A stretch of 64,000 bases of DNA, from assembly GCA_964640055.1 (NCBI GenBank), contig CAZXFH010000012.1:1-64000 (forward strand). Reading direction: 5' to 3'. The stretch comes from CAZXFH01 sp964640055. GTDB taxonomy: Bacteria; Fidelibacterota; UBA2242; JAFGTP01. Of the stretch, positions 63,598 through 64,000 are shown piece after piece. A program made the position numbers and the translations under genes. Position 1 is the first letter of the stretch. Every line of letters starts with the position of its first letter. Below the pieces are notes generated by a model, which saw nothing but the letters and a program-made list of their open reading frames with translations, was not told the DNA's origin and did not search any database.

Positions 63598-64000
63598 CTA
63601 TTTTGATTTCTCAAGGGTTCTGAATTGTTGTTCTGTAGGAATCCACCACTTTTCCAGGTTAATATAGGCCCCCCTGCGATCGAAACGGGCATTTTTGATT
63701 CTGGAATGAAGCCCGGTGGCTTCCTTTTCGTAATATAACCAGGTATAAGGCAGTTCATCAGATAAATGATGTGCAATTTGATTATAATAATTTTGACGGG
63801 TTGCCCGATTGGTACTTTGACGGACCAGGGTGGCCAAACTATCATACCGGGTAGAATAGTAACCGGTAAAATGAAAGGGGATAAAGAAAGATGAACGCCC
63901 GAACAAAGGGGTTAAATCCATCTTAAGCCCCACATTCCAGCCGAAAAGAATGGCATCATATTTTCGGTTAGGCAGTAAATCACCCACCAGATATCTACCT
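63598..64000 (-). CDS. Peptide ABC importer substrate-binding protein, C-terminal part (partial)
   Basis: At least 134 codons run off the right edge; the N-terminal part is outside. The remainder is a family 5 (SBP_bac_5/OppA-DppA) C-terminal lobe: YDAILFGWNVGLKMDLTPLF, TNRATRQNYYNQIAHHLSDELPYTWLYY, then NARFDRRGAYINLEKWW. The binding protein delivers peptide to the following OppB-C permeases. No internal stop. Whether it is lipidated or soluble cannot be read here. Confidence 0.88.
   Translation of the reverse strand, partial: GRYLVGDLLPNRKYDAILFGWNVGLKMDLTPLFGRSSFFIPFHFTGYYSTRYDSLATLVRQSTNRATRQNYYNQIAHHLSDELPYTWLYYEKEATGLHSRIKNARFDRRGAYINLEKWWIPTEQQFRTLEKSK

Overview
The window reads as chromosomal DNA from a Gram-negative bacterium of the FCB superphylum (the wider group around Bacteroidota, e.g. 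Calditrichota, KSB1 or Ignavibacteria-like lineages). The case rests on a full-length SprA-type outer-membrane translocon, two PorV/PorQ-like outer-membrane proteins, several surface proteins with type IX secretion (T9SS) or FlgD-like C-terminal domains, a gingipain-like C25 protease, a DUF2723 membrane protein and a lipid A-type acyltransferase. The clearest promoters are ordinary TTGACA-N17-TAAAAT types, which argues against Bacteroidota proper. The lineage is inference. I see no rRNA, tRNA, CRISPR array, prophage or insertion sequence with a transposase.

Layout. 1-2.6 kb: tail of a sensor or regulator, an MBL hydrolase, an ArsR repressor and a nitronate monooxygenase-like flavoprotein. 2.9-7.3 kb: a lipoprotein of four near-identical beta-helix units, divergent from an exported M14 carboxypeptidase fused to a degenerate amidohydrolase-like domain. 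7.5-13.9 kb: glycolysis and glycogen (GAPDH, GH57 glucanotransferase, glycogen synthase, orphan sugar-importer ATPase). 14.0-28.7 kb, minus strand: a long, partly overlapping gene series rdgB - sprA - glutaminyl-cyclase-like M28 lipoprotein - prmA - lipoprotein - propeller protein with sorting domain - two PorV-like barrels, then a broken barrel gene and a small exported protein.

29-32.7 kb, plus strand: an ion-homeostasis group (antiporter with a C-terminal PTS EIIA-like domain, two-TM K+ channel with RCK domain, and a separate cyclic-nucleotide-binding protein overlapping the channel gene). 32.7-44.8 kb: valS, a DUF4139 protein, recG, DUF2723-TPR, GT2, YhcC-like radical SAM, MBL hydrolase. 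44.8-49.8 kb, minus strand: ispG - small exported protein - LpxL-like acyltransferase - tsaC - MsbA-like ABC exporter. 49.8-50.4 kb: a gene-free stretch with a 243-bp element bounded by 12-bp inverted repeats. 50.4-60 kb: C25 surface protease, an exported isoaspartyl methyltransferase, and a divergent 1668-residue protein with six lamin-tail modules. 60-64 kb: an Opp/Dpp peptide importer cut by the window edge.

How it fits together. The theme is building the cell surface: SprA and PorV-like proteins for export, cargo-like proteins with sorting domains, and a glutaminyl cyclase located directly after sprA. Seven of the twelve signal-peptidase-I type exported proteins in the window appear to have Gln right after the predicted cleavage site, which is what such a cyclase would cap. 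Several genes use TTG starts with good Shine-Dalgarno sites, and start choices are explained per gene.
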